Shown: piece after piece, positions 1-7,349 of the stretch
Layout: each line of letters opens with the position of its first letter
Numbering within the stretch: position 1 is the stretch's first letter
DNA from: a virus
Virus record (IMG/VR): IMGVR_UViG_3300021440_000078
Span: 1-35,433 of that record
Direction: 5' to 3' (one strand)
Length of the DNA: 35,433 nt
Made by a program: the position numbers and the translations under genes
The notes under the pieces: generated by a model
Told to the model about the DNA's origin: nothing
Database searches by the model: none
The model's input: only the letters and a program-made list of their open reading frames with translations

Positions 1-531
1 GCGTCCCCGCCGGCGGATCCACCTGTCACGTCGGGATCCCGCGAGCCGGAGTCTGTGACGCGCGCCCCGGTTGCGCCGCGCAATCTCGCCGAGGCGCTCG
101 CGTTGCCCCTCGCCGACCGGGCAGCGTGGGCCGAGCGCAATCCGCACGCGGTCGAGTGGGTCCAGCCGCAGCAGTGGCCCGAGGTCCGCGCGGTCGCCGA
201 TGCGCTGCACAGCGCTGGAGGCCTCGCTCCGCCCCGCCTGGGCGCTTACCAGCGCGATTCTGGGGTGCGTGCGGTAGTCGGGTTGTTCGCGACCGGAATC
301 GCATTAGCGGAGCTGCTAGGGGCAATTCCGGGGCTCGTCGAATCAGCGTGGTGGAAACAGGGACGCCGCGGGCTGTCCGCACTGACGCCGGAGGTGTACC
401 GCCGCGCGACGGCGCCGGAGCCTCAGCCCGCGCCGCTCACACAGGCGGACGCGGTGCTGCAGCGACAGCTGGACCGAGTCGCAATGTTGGAGCGCCGCGA
501 AGCCGCGCAGAAACGAGTGTTAACCCAATGA
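1..531 (+). CDS. Replication protein, C-terminal part (5' end probably outside window)
   Basis: The reading frame is open from base 1 to the TGA at 529-531. A GTG at 55 could start a 158-aa protein, but the frame stays open upstream with a Pro/Ser-rich, linker-like sequence, so I read this as the 3' end of a longer gene. The middle (GVRAVVGLFATG, then AWWKQGRRGLSALTPEVYRRA) resembles the C-terminal domain of phage replisome organisers and helicase-loader-type replication proteins, where a helix is followed by W...G...L.PE. The C-terminus is a charged helix. The gene overlaps the next gene by ATGA, and that gene is a helicase-loader-like protein, which supports a replication role. The family match is from memory of the pattern only. 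If translation starts at GTG 55, the call becomes a small protein of unknown function. Confidence 0.6.
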   Translation, partial: ASPPADPPVTSGSREPESVTRAPVAPRNLAEALALPLADRAAWAERNPHAVEWVQPQQWPEVRAVADALHSAGGLAPPRLGAYQRDSGVRAVVGLFATGIALAELLGAIPGLVESAWWKQGRRGLSALTPEVYRRATAPEPQPAPLTQADAVLQRQLDRVAMLERREAAQKRVLTQ

Positions 532-1112
532 CCGAAGTGGAAGTTTCCAAACTGGTGTCGATGTTGCTCGTTGCCTACCCCCATGCGAAACCGAGTGCAG
601 CGACGGCGCAGCTGTACGAAACGATGCTCGCCGACCTGGACTACCGCGCGACTGAGCGGGTGGTGATTGACATAATCGGGACCAGTAACTTTTTCCCCAC
701 AATTGCCGAGGTGCGGCAAGCGGCACTCGAAGCGATGCGCGGAGCGGTTCGCTCCGGCGGAGCGGCATACGGCGACGTGATGCTGGCCGTACGACGTCAC
801 GGGCGGACGTACGGCGGCGAGCCTGGGCCAACGTTCTCCGACCCATTAATCGCCGAGTGCGTTCGTGTTTGGGGCGGAAGCTGGAACACCGTGTGCGACT
901 CCCCGGATAACGACCCTGCTGGTCGTGCTCGGTTTATCGAGTTGTACGATTCGCTCGCCAAGCGCGAGCGACGCACGGCACAAACAACTACCGGGCTACA
1001 GCTGCAGAGCACGCCAGAGGTTAATCGGGTTGATGCGGGCAGGGTCGTTAGTCTACTAGGAATAGTCGGTCGCTCTGTGCCCGGTACCGAGCAGGTTAGG
1101 GCGCGCAAATGA
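528..1112 (+). CDS. G39P-like helicase loader/inhibitor (194 aa)
   Basis: The ATG at 528 overlaps the upstream stop (ATGA). The first ~65 residues (MTEVEVSKLVSMLLVAYP, then LYETMLADLDY and FFPTIAEVRQAA) match the pattern of the phage G39P family, small proteins that bind and deliver a DnaB-type replicative helicase to the origin complex. Typical features seen are an N-terminal helix, a YP turn, 'ML.DLDY', and 'FPTIAEVR' at the end of the folded domain. Residues ~70-194 form a longer, polar tail with W-containing segments (VWGGSWNTVCDSPD) and are probably the helicase-binding part. This gene plus the preceding replication protein would make a phage initiator/loader pair. No helicase is visible in the window. 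The same pattern also occurs in generic phage 'replisome organiser' annotations, so the exact subfamily is uncertain. Confidence 0.65.
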   Translation: MTEVEVSKLVSMLLVAYPHAKPSAATAQLYETMLADLDYRATERVVIDIIGTSNFFPTIAEVRQAALEAMRGAVRSGGAAYGDVMLAVRRHGRTYGGEPGPTFSDPLIAECVRVWGGSWNTVCDSPDNDPAGRARFIELYDSLAKRERRTAQTTTGLQLQSTPEVNRVDAGRVVSLLGIVGRSVPGTEQVRARK

Positions 1113-1387
1113 CGACCCCGCCAACAATCGGAGCCTGGGCGTGGACGCAGACCGCGCGAGACCAAGCCGCTGGCACTACCGAGTGGGCTCGCGGCCGGAT
1201 TCAGGTGGTGCTGAGTCGCGTAGTGGTTAACGACATGCCGCACAGTGTGCTACGAATCAAAAGCTCAAAATACATCACGGTTCAAAGCGCGCATAGCGTG
1301 CTCAAGGCGTTCGGGCTGGACATCAGTTTAGAGCCGGTAGTTTCACGCTCGGGATGGGTTTACACGTTTCAGGAGGACGCGATATGA
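1109..1387 (+). CDS. Small protein of unknown function (92 aa)
   Basis: This gene is translationally coupled to its neighbours: its ATG overlaps the upstream stop and its TGA overlaps the next ATG. The protein has no signal peptide, membrane segment or cysteine pattern. It is basic in the middle (RGRIQVVLSR, RIKSSKYITV), then ends in an aromatic, beta-like stretch (RSGWVYTFQEDAI). The alternation of hydrophobic and charged residues suggests a small alpha/beta domain. I do not recognise a family. Position between the loader and the nucleotide hydrolase suggests an early-gene role, by context only. A GTTAAC copy at 1226 encodes Val-Asn in this gene. Confidence 0.7.
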   Translation: MTTPPTIGAWAWTQTARDQAAGTTEWARGRIQVVLSRVVVNDMPHSVLRIKSSKYITVQSAHSVLKAFGLDISLEPVVSRSGWVYTFQEDAI

Positions 1388-2070
1388 TTGGGATCAAACA
1401 CGACGATGGGAAGCCGCTGGCTTTCACGGTGCTCTCAAAATTCTGGCCGGTGTTGTGGCATCAAATCGAAGGGCACATGCTAGCGGATGAGTTCGACGCG
1501 TTTATGCGCGGCGGGATCAACGTTCCGCTAGATGACCCGGATTACTGGTCCGATATCGTCGCAGTTGGGACGTTCGGGGTCGGTAAATATGGGGCCGACA
1601 ACTGGCAGTGTGTAGACGTCCAGCGATATCGCGAGGCCGGCGCTAGGCATATGTTGGCGATGCTCAGTGAGGGCACTGATGCGCTAGATGATGATAGCCA
1701 GTTACCTCACCGGGCGCACTTCCGCTGGAATGCGTTGGCGGTTGCAACGCTCGGCGCCAGAACCGTGACTGTCAAGCACCCGCCAAGGCGCATCGATCCA
1801 GTCGATCTGGAGGAAACGCCCGAGGAGCGACTAGCGATGATTGAGGAGCTTAAGCGTTCACTTTGCGCAACGGAACCCACAGAACGAGAGGCGGTTAACG
1901 ATGTCAGCGTGGAATGCCCCGATCGCTCGATGGCGCCAGTGCCGGAGCGCGCAACAATTCAGCCGTTCTTTCCGGCAACGCCCGAGCCGGTCCACCGCGA
2001 GCTGAAACAAGCGACGCACACAATCCGCAATGGGCTTGGCTGTGTCGCTAGACTGCGGGGCCAGAGGTGA
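1384..2070 (+). CDS. dATP/dGTP diphosphohydrolase-like protein (DUF5664/MazZ-like, 228 aa)
   Basis: The start is set by a strong ribosome-binding site, AGGAGG at 1371-1376, seven bases before ATG 1384. An in-frame upstream ATG at 1354 lies before that site and is rejected. Residues 1-120 carry the family hallmarks: KHDDGKP near the N-terminus, GTFGVGKYGADNW (the GxxKYG..NW motif), a conserved ARHMLA helix, then D..S.LPHRAHFRWNA. This all-alpha, MazG-like fold hydrolyses purine dNTPs to dNMP plus pyrophosphate. In phages with 2-aminoadenine DNA, members feed dGMP to PurZ. The remaining ~100 residues are charged and low in homology, and may be a linker or partner-binding tail. No PurZ or DatZ is visible here, so a simple nucleotide-pool role is equally possible. 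Confidence 0.75.
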   Translation: MIGIKHDDGKPLAFTVLSKFWPVLWHQIEGHMLADEFDAFMRGGINVPLDDPDYWSDIVAVGTFGVGKYGADNWQCVDVQRYREAGARHMLAMLSEGTDALDDDSQLPHRAHFRWNALAVATLGARTVTVKHPPRRIDPVDLEETPEERLAMIEELKRSLCATEPTEREAVNDVSVECPDRSMAPVPERATIQPFFPATPEPVHRELKQATHTIRNGLGCVARLRGQR

Positions 2071-2492
2071 CTGACGATCGCTACACCGAAAACTCCGCGG
2101 ATTCCGCACGCAATCCACTCGTTGCCGCCTGGCTGGACGCCGGAGGGGAATGCCCGTGGGAGGATGACTGTGCAGGCGACGGCTGCCAGGGGTGCCTGCG
2201 GGCGTACAGACGCGCTCAGTTGGTCACGGTGTCGAGCGCCCCAGAGAAGCCGGCGACTCAACCAATCGGGGTAGCGTCGCAACCGACTGAGGACCCGCCC
2301 AGTTACCCAGGCGGGCCATTCACTCACTCCGGTTCCGCAAAAACAGGAGTACCATGCAGGCAAACGAACGGCAACCAGTTTTCGGCGCGGGCAACCACCC
2401 GCGTCGTCGTGAGTACCACCCACATGCGCTATTGGAGATCTACTTCAACAGCGAACACACACTCGGCGAGAAAAGTTCCATGGGACCGATGA
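2067..2492 (+). CDS. Cys-rich small protein, unknown (141 aa; C-terminus doubtful)
   Basis: A GTG at 2067 overlaps the upstream stop (GTGA). The N-terminal third holds GGECPWEDDCAGDGCQGCLRAYR, four cysteines (about residues 29-42) that could bind a metal. The rest is Pro/Ser/Thr-rich, and the last ~45 residues overlap the next gene by 139 bases in another frame. That overlap is much larger than elsewhere in the window, so either the next gene starts later (ATG 2480) or this frame has a recent extension or indel. The last stretch (MRYWRSTSTANTHS) looks like non-selected sequence. No family is recognised. The gene lies in the early block. Confidence 0.5.
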   Translation: MTDDRYTENSADSARNPLVAAWLDAGGECPWEDDCAGDGCQGCLRAYRRAQLVTVSSAPEKPATQPIGVASQPTEDPPSYPGGPFTHSGSAKTGVPCRQTNGNQFSARATTRVVVSTTHMRYWRSTSTANTHSARKVPWDR

Positions 2493-3160
2493 TCCAACGG
2501 CTCGAAACGTACGGCGAGAAAAAGCGAGCGTGCAGCAAATGCAAGGGCGAAGGCGTGATCGAGACCAAGGAATTTGTGGATTGGAAGCGGCGCAAGGAGG
2601 ACTACGACGGCGGACTGTTAACGTTGCTCTACGATGGCGCCGAGGGGTCACCACGGAAGCCGTTCGAGTCGCTCCGCCCGCCGCCGCCTATGACTGCCGT
2701 CTGTTGGCGGTGCAAGGGTGCCTGCGAGGTTTACGCGCGCAAGGCGAAACCAGCGGAGGTGACTGCGTGGCCCACCGGGTCTAGCGAGGACATTACCGGC
2801 GTCCAGCGCGAGCCAGACTACGACCAGTTATTGACGCTGGCGTCCGCCAGCCGGTGCATGTTGCGCCTTGGCCGCGAGCGCGGGCAAAGCTTGGTCAAGG
2901 CGCTAACTGCTTACCACGGGCGCGCCGGAGACTGGTGTCAGGCGCATCTGGGCAACCGGGTGTTTGCTGTTGCCGCGCTTGACCCCGTGGTCGAGAGGAC
3001 GCTACGCAGCAACGCGGACACTGAGGCCGCGCTCAAAACGCTCCGAGGGTGGGCGTCGAACCCGGACCGCGCCGACGCCTGGGCGCTGATCGAAGCGCGC
3101 GCTGAACGGCTCGTGGCGCATGCTACGCGGGCTTGGTCGGAGGTGTGCCGTGGACAGTGA
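2354..3160 (+). CDS. Zinc-finger protein with paired CxxC motifs (268 aa)
   Basis: The start ATG 2354 has a good ribosome site (AGGAG at 2345-2349). Two CxxC pairs are visible, CSKC at residues 60-63 and CWRC at 117-120, each followed by KG (CKGEG and CKGAC) as in DnaJ-type zinc fingers. They probably bind one zinc across a ~55-residue insert. Residues ~145-268 are helical (LASASRCMLRLGRERGQ, then TLRGWASNPDRADAWALIEARAERL). I do not recognise a specific function; DNA binding or regulation of the switch to late genes is a guess from the zinc finger and position. An alternative start at ATG 2480 would shorten the overlap with the preceding gene to 13 bases but would discard a plausible N-terminus. 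Confidence 0.7.
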   Translation: MQANERQPVFGAGNHPRRREYHPHALLEIYFNSEHTLGEKSSMGPMIQRLETYGEKKRACSKCKGEGVIETKEFVDWKRRKEDYDGGLLTLLYDGAEGSPRKPFESLRPPPPMTAVCWRCKGACEVYARKAKPAEVTAWPTGSSEDITGVQREPDYDQLLTLASASRCMLRLGRERGQSLVKALTAYHGRAGDWCQAHLGNRVFAVAALDPVVERTLRSNADTEAALKTLRGWASNPDRADAWALIEARAERLVAHATRAWSEVCRGQ

Positions 3161-3386
3161 GCCCCCGCTGATGATTCCGGTGGATGACGTGCTGCCACAT
3201 TTGATGCCCGCAAAACATCGCGCGTTGGCGCTGGCGCTGCTCGAAGATCACGGGGTGGTAATCCGGGTCCGCAACCGACAGGGTCCAAAGGTCGTCAGGA
3301 TGGCGCTGCTGCGGCAGCGGATGCCGGAATTATACACTCGGCTACTACTAGCGCGAGCAGACAAGCCGAGTGCCGGACAGGAGTAA
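3150..3386 (+). CDS. Small basic protein, unknown (78 aa)
   Basis: GTG 3150 follows GGAGG (3139-3143) with six bases between, and overlaps the upstream stop by 11 bases. This start is preferred over the ATG at 3120 because of the ribosome site. The protein is basic and helical (PAKHRALALALLEDHG, RVRNRQGPKVVRMALLRQRM). It has no cysteines or membrane segment. The pattern could suit a small DNA- or RNA-binding protein, but no family is recognised. It is the last gene before the only sizeable non-coding gap. Confidence 0.65.
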   Translation: MDSEPPLMIPVDDVLPHLMPAKHRALALALLEDHGVVIRVRNRQGPKVVRMALLRQRMPELYTRLLLARADKPSAGQE

Positions 3387-3550
3387 CCGGCCGACAAACT
3401 GGGATAATCTGCGGCCAACTCACCCGGGCTGATCCAAACTCGCGAACCGGCCCGTTGGCTATATATGTTAGCAGTCCACAGCAAAAACGCTGCGGGCCCT
3501 GCAGGGTTGGCGCGGGCTATCAGGCCCCGCCTCCCACTCCTACTCAGATC
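3387..3550 (+). promoter_or_regulatory. Non-coding gap before late genes; possible promoter region
   Basis: These 164 bases separate the early block from the packaging genes and are the longest stretch with no convincing gene. AT-rich islands suggesting -10 boxes stand out in GC-rich DNA: GGATAAT near 3402 and TATATATG near 3461. No matching -35 hexamer is convincing. GC-rich inverted segments (GGGCCCTGCAGGG near 3495, GCGGG...CCCGC near 3517-3532) could form hairpins, but no T-run follows. A TTG at 3455 is in frame with the TerS gene but is not needed. This would be the natural place for a late promoter, and a packaging (pac/cos) site is also possible because it sits beside terS. Confidence 0.35.
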
Positions 3551-4039
3551 ATGGCGCGACCACGCAAGGACGCTCACCTCGGGCACGAGGCAAAGGCGCG
3601 GATAGTTTCCGAGGCGCTGCTCAGTGGCAACTCGTTTGCGTCAATTGCGTCAAAACATGGAATAAGCAAAAAAACGCTGGAACGGTGGCGCACTGACCTG
3701 GAGCACGATCCAGTTCTCCTGGGTTTGGTCGCGAAAGCACAGGTGGCGATTCGCAGCGAATGGGGGGACGAGGTACCAGCTTGTTTGCGCGACGCCATCA
3801 AGTTCCTACGGCGCTCCGCTGCGGAGGGTAACCCGTGCGACCCCGATATGGTCGAGGCCGTTAGCGGTGCACTGGTGAAGGTTTCTGAGGTCGCCGCAAC
3901 GTGGAAAATCATAGATGCTCGCCTCGCTGAATCGAATAGACAGGCAGGTAGCCCAGCTCGACCGGTGGTTGGCACCCACTTCACCGGCGGCCCAGCGCCG
4001 GGTACATCACCTGCCGAGCCAACCGACAAACGGCACTGA
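3551..4039 (+). CDS. Terminase small subunit-like protein (TerS, 162 aa)
   Basis: The N-terminus MARPRK is typical of phage TerS. Residues ~12-50 form a helix-turn-helix (EAKARIVSEALL, then SFASIASKHGISKKTLERW), the DNA-recognition domain that binds the packaging site. The central part (RDAIKFLRRSA, then MVEAVSGALVKVSEVAATW) is the expected oligomerisation helix region. The C-terminal ~35 residues are Gly/Pro-rich and overlap the large-subunit gene. TerS rings recruit viral DNA and stimulate the TerL ATPase. There is no good Shine-Dalgarno before 3551; a TTG at 3455 would add a poorly conserved 32-residue extension. The assignment rests on the HTH plus position directly upstream of terL. Confidence 0.75.
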   Translation: MARPRKDAHLGHEAKARIVSEALLSGNSFASIASKHGISKKTLERWRTDLEHDPVLLGLVAKAQVAIRSEWGDEVPACLRDAIKFLRRSAAEGNPCDPDMVEAVSGALVKVSEVAATWKIIDARLAESNRQAGSPARPVVGTHFTGGPAPGTSPAEPTDKRH

Positions 4040-5552
4040 GCAGTCGGCTGCCGAGTGGGTGGCGCCCGCTACGTGCGAGGAGTTTTTTCGCGATAACCTG
4101 AAGCTAGACATCACGGTCGCCCAGTGGGTACTGGTCAAGGTTCTGTTCGATCGGGTTGACCCAGTTGACCTGACACCAACCGACCGAGCGCTTGCGGCAC
4201 TCATGTTCGGCGATTGCGACCGAATTAACCCGGCGGCTCGTCACACGGTGGCGATGCTCAAGGGGGCTCGCGTTGGCGGCACGTGGCTCTGGTCGCTATA
4301 CCTGCTGTATCGGGCAATCACGGCTGATCTGTCACGCCTAGCCGCCGGCGAGGTTGCGTTTTGCCCGATCGTCTGCGAGCGTATGAGGCTCGGGCGGCAG
4401 ACCATCAACTACGTCCGCGGTGCATTACTCGTTGCGGGTATCGACAGTTTTCGAACCAACAACGCCACTGACTCGGTGGCGCTCATGCGCCCGGATGGGG
4501 GCCGCGTTACGATCGAGGTGTTTGCCGCTTCGGCGGGTGGCGCTTCGGTTCGCGGCAAATCCTTCGTTGCGGCGCTGCTGGACGAGGCCTGTTTTTTTCG
4601 ATCGGCTGAGTCTGGCATCGTCAACGATGACGAGATCTATCGAGCTGTTTCGCCGCGCGTAATGTCGGGTGGGACACTGGGGATTATCTCGACCGCATGG
4701 GCCGAGGAGGGGTTGCTATGGGACCTCGTGAAACGCAACCTGGGCACTCCTGGTGGGGAGCTCAATGCAAAACACGAGACGGCCCTGGCGTGTATCACGC
4801 CGACCGAAATTCTTCGCAACGACGACAAGATCAAGGCGGACATTGCGACCGCGCGAACTATTGACCCCGAGTCAGCGGCGCGTGAGTTCGACTGCATTCC
4901 GCTTGCACAGAATACCTCCAAGTTTTTTGCGTTGCCTGAATTGCGGCACGCCGAAACGCTCGGAGTTGACCTTGAATCACACATCACGCCCCATGGCGCG
5001 GAAGTCGGCTGTGGCCTCGACACGGGTCTAGTGAACGACTCTAGCGCGCTGGTTGCTGTGCATCTCGAGGACGAGGTGTTCACTGTCGCATGTGTGCTTG
5101 AGCGTCGCCCGACGCCAGCTGAGCCACTGAAGCTATCCGAAGTGTGTAAGGCTTACAGCGAGGAGCTCGCTAGGCAGCACTGTTACCGCGCAACCGCTGA
5201 TGTGCATGAGTTCGAGGCGTCGAAAGAATATCTGCCCGACATTGAGTTAATCCCAGCGCCCACAGGACTTGCGGGTAAACAAGAGGCGTATACGCTACTG
5301 CGGACGATCATACGCGAGAAGAAACTTCGACTCCCTCCCGGTAATGAGAAGCTGATCAAGCAACTTTCCGAAGTCGTCGCGAAGCCAGCGGACGGCGGCA
5401 AGCTTCGTATCTGGTCCCCACGTACCCGCGGCGGACACGGCGACCTTGTATCGGCGTTGGTGAACGCTGTTTGGCAGTTGCACCAAGACAGCGGGGGGCT
5501 TCTTTCTGCGCTTGATTACCTAGTATCACAGGACCATCACGCAATCGCTTAA
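3915..5552 (+). CDS. Terminase large subunit (TerL, 545 aa)
   Basis: This is the packaging motor. The ATPase half has a deviant Walker A region, AMLKGARVGGTW (about residues 113-123), lacking the usual GK[ST], and a clear Walker B, SFVAALLDEA with D223/E224. A coupling-type motif (GIISTAWAEEG) lies at ~256. The C-terminal RNase H-like nuclease has Asp candidates at D369 (GCGLDTG), D429 (ATADVHE) and D510 (GGHGDLVSA), the usual three-metal-ligand pattern. Length suits the family. The gene overlaps TerS by 125 bases if started at ATG 3915; no strong ribosome site is present, and GTG 4059 just before the conserved 'CEEFFRDNLKL' is an alternative. No GTTAAC copy lies in this gene, and its three Val-Asn pairs use GTC or GTG. 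Confidence 0.9.
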   Translation: MLASLNRIDRQVAQLDRWLAPTSPAAQRRVHHLPSQPTNGTEQSAAEWVAPATCEEFFRDNLKLDITVAQWVLVKVLFDRVDPVDLTPTDRALAALMFGDCDRINPAARHTVAMLKGARVGGTWLWSLYLLYRAITADLSRLAAGEVAFCPIVCERMRLGRQTINYVRGALLVAGIDSFRTNNATDSVALMRPDGGRVTIEVFAASAGGASVRGKSFVAALLDEACFFRSAESGIVNDDEIYRAVSPRVMSGGTLGIISTAWAEEGLLWDLVKRNLGTPGGELNAKHETALACITPTEILRNDDKIKADIATARTIDPESAAREFDCIPLAQNTSKFFALPELRHAETLGVDLESHITPHGAEVGCGLDTGLVNDSSALVAVHLEDEVFTVACVLERRPTPAEPLKLSEVCKAYSEELARQHCYRATADVHEFEASKEYLPDIELIPAPTGLAGKQEAYTLLRTIIREKKLRLPPGNEKLIKQLSEVVAKPADGGKLRIWSPRTRGGHGDLVSALVNAVWQLHQDSGGLLSALDYLVSQDHHAIA

Positions 5553-7345
5553 TGTCTCGCCGAAACAACACAACGAAGCGAACGCTTTCGACAGACGGAT
5601 GGGAAAACCCCATCACTGGAGTCGGCGGAGTCGGCGATAAGCTAACGTCGTTTATGCACATTGGTGGCGATGACCTCCAGTGGACTCCTTGGCGACTAGC
5701 TGAGTTGTACGAGACCGATGACATCGCGGCCCGCATTGTAGACGCAGTGGTGGACGAGGCTATGCGCCTCGGGTTCGGCGTAGAGATTCCGAGCGACGCG
5801 ACTGTCGAGCGTGAGGCAATCCAGGACTGGCAAGACGAATTCGACATCTCGGCTAAGTTCACGACCGCCGCCAAATGGGCGCGCCTAATGGGCGGCTCAT
5901 TGCTGTTTATCGGCTGCGATGACGGAGACCAAAGCGCCCCGCTACAGCTCGGCGCAAACCTGCACCTGGTGCAGCCATACGGGCGAGACGAGGTCACGCC
6001 GGCGCGCTGGTATCGCGACCCGCTTAAGCCCAACTTTGGCAAGGTGTCGCACTACCGAATTCAGCCCATGCAGTCGAGCTCTCAGAGCTTGCCGCTCGTG
6101 CACGAGTCTAGATGCATCCCGTTTTATGGGGCGCAGACCACGCGGTACAAGAGCATCCAGAACCAGAGCTGGGGAAGCTCGGTGTTAATCCGAGCAATGA
6201 AGTCCATCAGCCAGTTTCATGGATCTTTCGCTTCAGCTCTAGCAATCCTGGCCGACTCAAACCAAAACGTTTACAAGATCAAAGACTTTGCAGCTATAAT
6301 CAAAAGCGGCAACGAAGCCGCGCTCAAAAAGCGACTCGACATGGTCGAGAAATTCCGCAGCGTCACTCGAGCAATCGTGATGGATGCTCAGGATGAGGAC
6401 TTCGTCCGGTCAACGGTTTCGCTCAACTCCGGGCTGAGTGACCTGCTACAGCAGTTCGCTTTGCGCATTGCCGCGGCAGCGCGCATGCCCGTGACGGTGC
6501 TGCTAGGGCAAAGCCCAGCTGGCCTGAGCGCAACGGGCGAATCAGATCGCGCAATCTGGCAGGCGCAAGCCGAGACTGAGCGGGTTAACGTCGGTAGTAA
6601 GCTGACACGCCTGTTCAAGATCGCGTTCAACGCGGCGAACGGCCCCACTTGTGGTGTCGAGCCAGCAATCTGGAAGGTCACCTGGCCAGCTCTCTGGATT
6701 CCGACGGGTAAAGAGGCCGCGGAAATCGAGGCGTCTAAGGCCGCTACATACCGCCAGTATTTCGATATGGGCGTGTTAACGGCTAAAGACATAGCGACAG
6801 CGGAATTCGCTGGCGAGCAACAGCGTCCGAAGCTTGACTCGGCTGCGATTACGATGCTCGAACAGGTGCACACCGCGGAGACTGCTGGTGACGGGTCGGA
6901 CCTCGGCGTAACGCTTGCCCCAACAGACGTCGCAAAAGTCATATTGGTGCATGAAGCGCGGGCGTCACAAGGCCTTGGATCACTGGGCGATGACAGGGAC
7001 ATGTTAACCGTGGCTCAGTTGGATGCAATTACGGCGGCGCCGTCTGCATTAGCAGACGTCCCTGATCCAGTGGAAGCGGTGGGCGCGACTGGCGTTGAGC
7101 CGAGCCTGGACGCTCCTGCTATCGACGGCGGGGCGGCCTCTGTCGACGCTTTCGCGGCGCAGATGACGCAGCACGCAATCGAGCGATGCCCGCATGGTGG
7201 GGTCAACCGGTGCCCGCGTTGCGGTATCGAGCGCGTCAGGACTGTGGAGCTGGACACAGACGGAAACCATATCTGGCCAGTCGCATGGAGGCGCATAGGG
7301 GCACCAGCGGAGTCCGTGGTGGCAGAGTCAGACACGGGGCAGTAA
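5552..7345 (+). CDS. Portal protein, DUF1073 type (597 aa)
   Basis: The start overlaps the terL stop (TAATG). The sequence follows the DUF1073/phage portal pattern: DDLQWTPWRLAELYETDDIAARIVDAVVDEAMRLGF at the N-terminus, KWARLMGGSLLFIGCDDG, YGRDEVTPARWYRDP, WGSSVLIRA, and the long-helix hallmark RMPVTVLLGQSPAGLSATGESD. The portal forms the dodecameric ring at the capsid vertex through which DNA enters and to which the neck attaches. The C-terminal ~150 residues are Ala/Asp-rich. They carry an unusual zinc-binding-like cluster, CPHGGVNRCPRC (C546, H548, C554, C557), not expected in the core fold. Four neighbours (TerL, MuF, protease, capsid) match the same module order. Confidence 0.9.
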   Translation: MSRRNNTTKRTLSTDGWENPITGVGGVGDKLTSFMHIGGDDLQWTPWRLAELYETDDIAARIVDAVVDEAMRLGFGVEIPSDATVEREAIQDWQDEFDISAKFTTAAKWARLMGGSLLFIGCDDGDQSAPLQLGANLHLVQPYGRDEVTPARWYRDPLKPNFGKVSHYRIQPMQSSSQSLPLVHESRCIPFYGAQTTRYKSIQNQSWGSSVLIRAMKSISQFHGSFASALAILADSNQNVYKIKDFAAIIKSGNEAALKKRLDMVEKFRSVTRAIVMDAQDEDFVRSTVSLNSGLSDLLQQFALRIAAAARMPVTVLLGQSPAGLSATGESDRAIWQAQAETERVNVGSKLTRLFKIAFNAANGPTCGVEPAIWKVTWPALWIPTGKEAAEIEASKAATYRQYFDMGVLTAKDIATAEFAGEQQRPKLDSAAITMLEQVHTAETAGDGSDLGVTLAPTDVAKVILVHEARASQGLGSLGDDRDMLTVAQLDAITAAPSALADVPDPVEAVGATGVEPSLDAPAIDGGAASVDAFAAQMTQHAIERCPHGGVNRCPRCGIERVRTVELDTDGNHIWPVAWRRIGAPAESVVAESDTGQ

Positions 7346-7349
7346 GCCC

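Noticed and set aside
5356-6042. 228-aa minus-strand ORF across the terL-portal junction
   Set aside because: It crosses two solid plus-strand genes and has no recognisable domain.
2623-6583. Long stretch without GTTAAC (packaging genes), and a second at 13685-16768
   Set aside because: With 37 copies in the window, one or two gaps of 3-4 kb are expected by chance. Not evidence of avoidance on their own.
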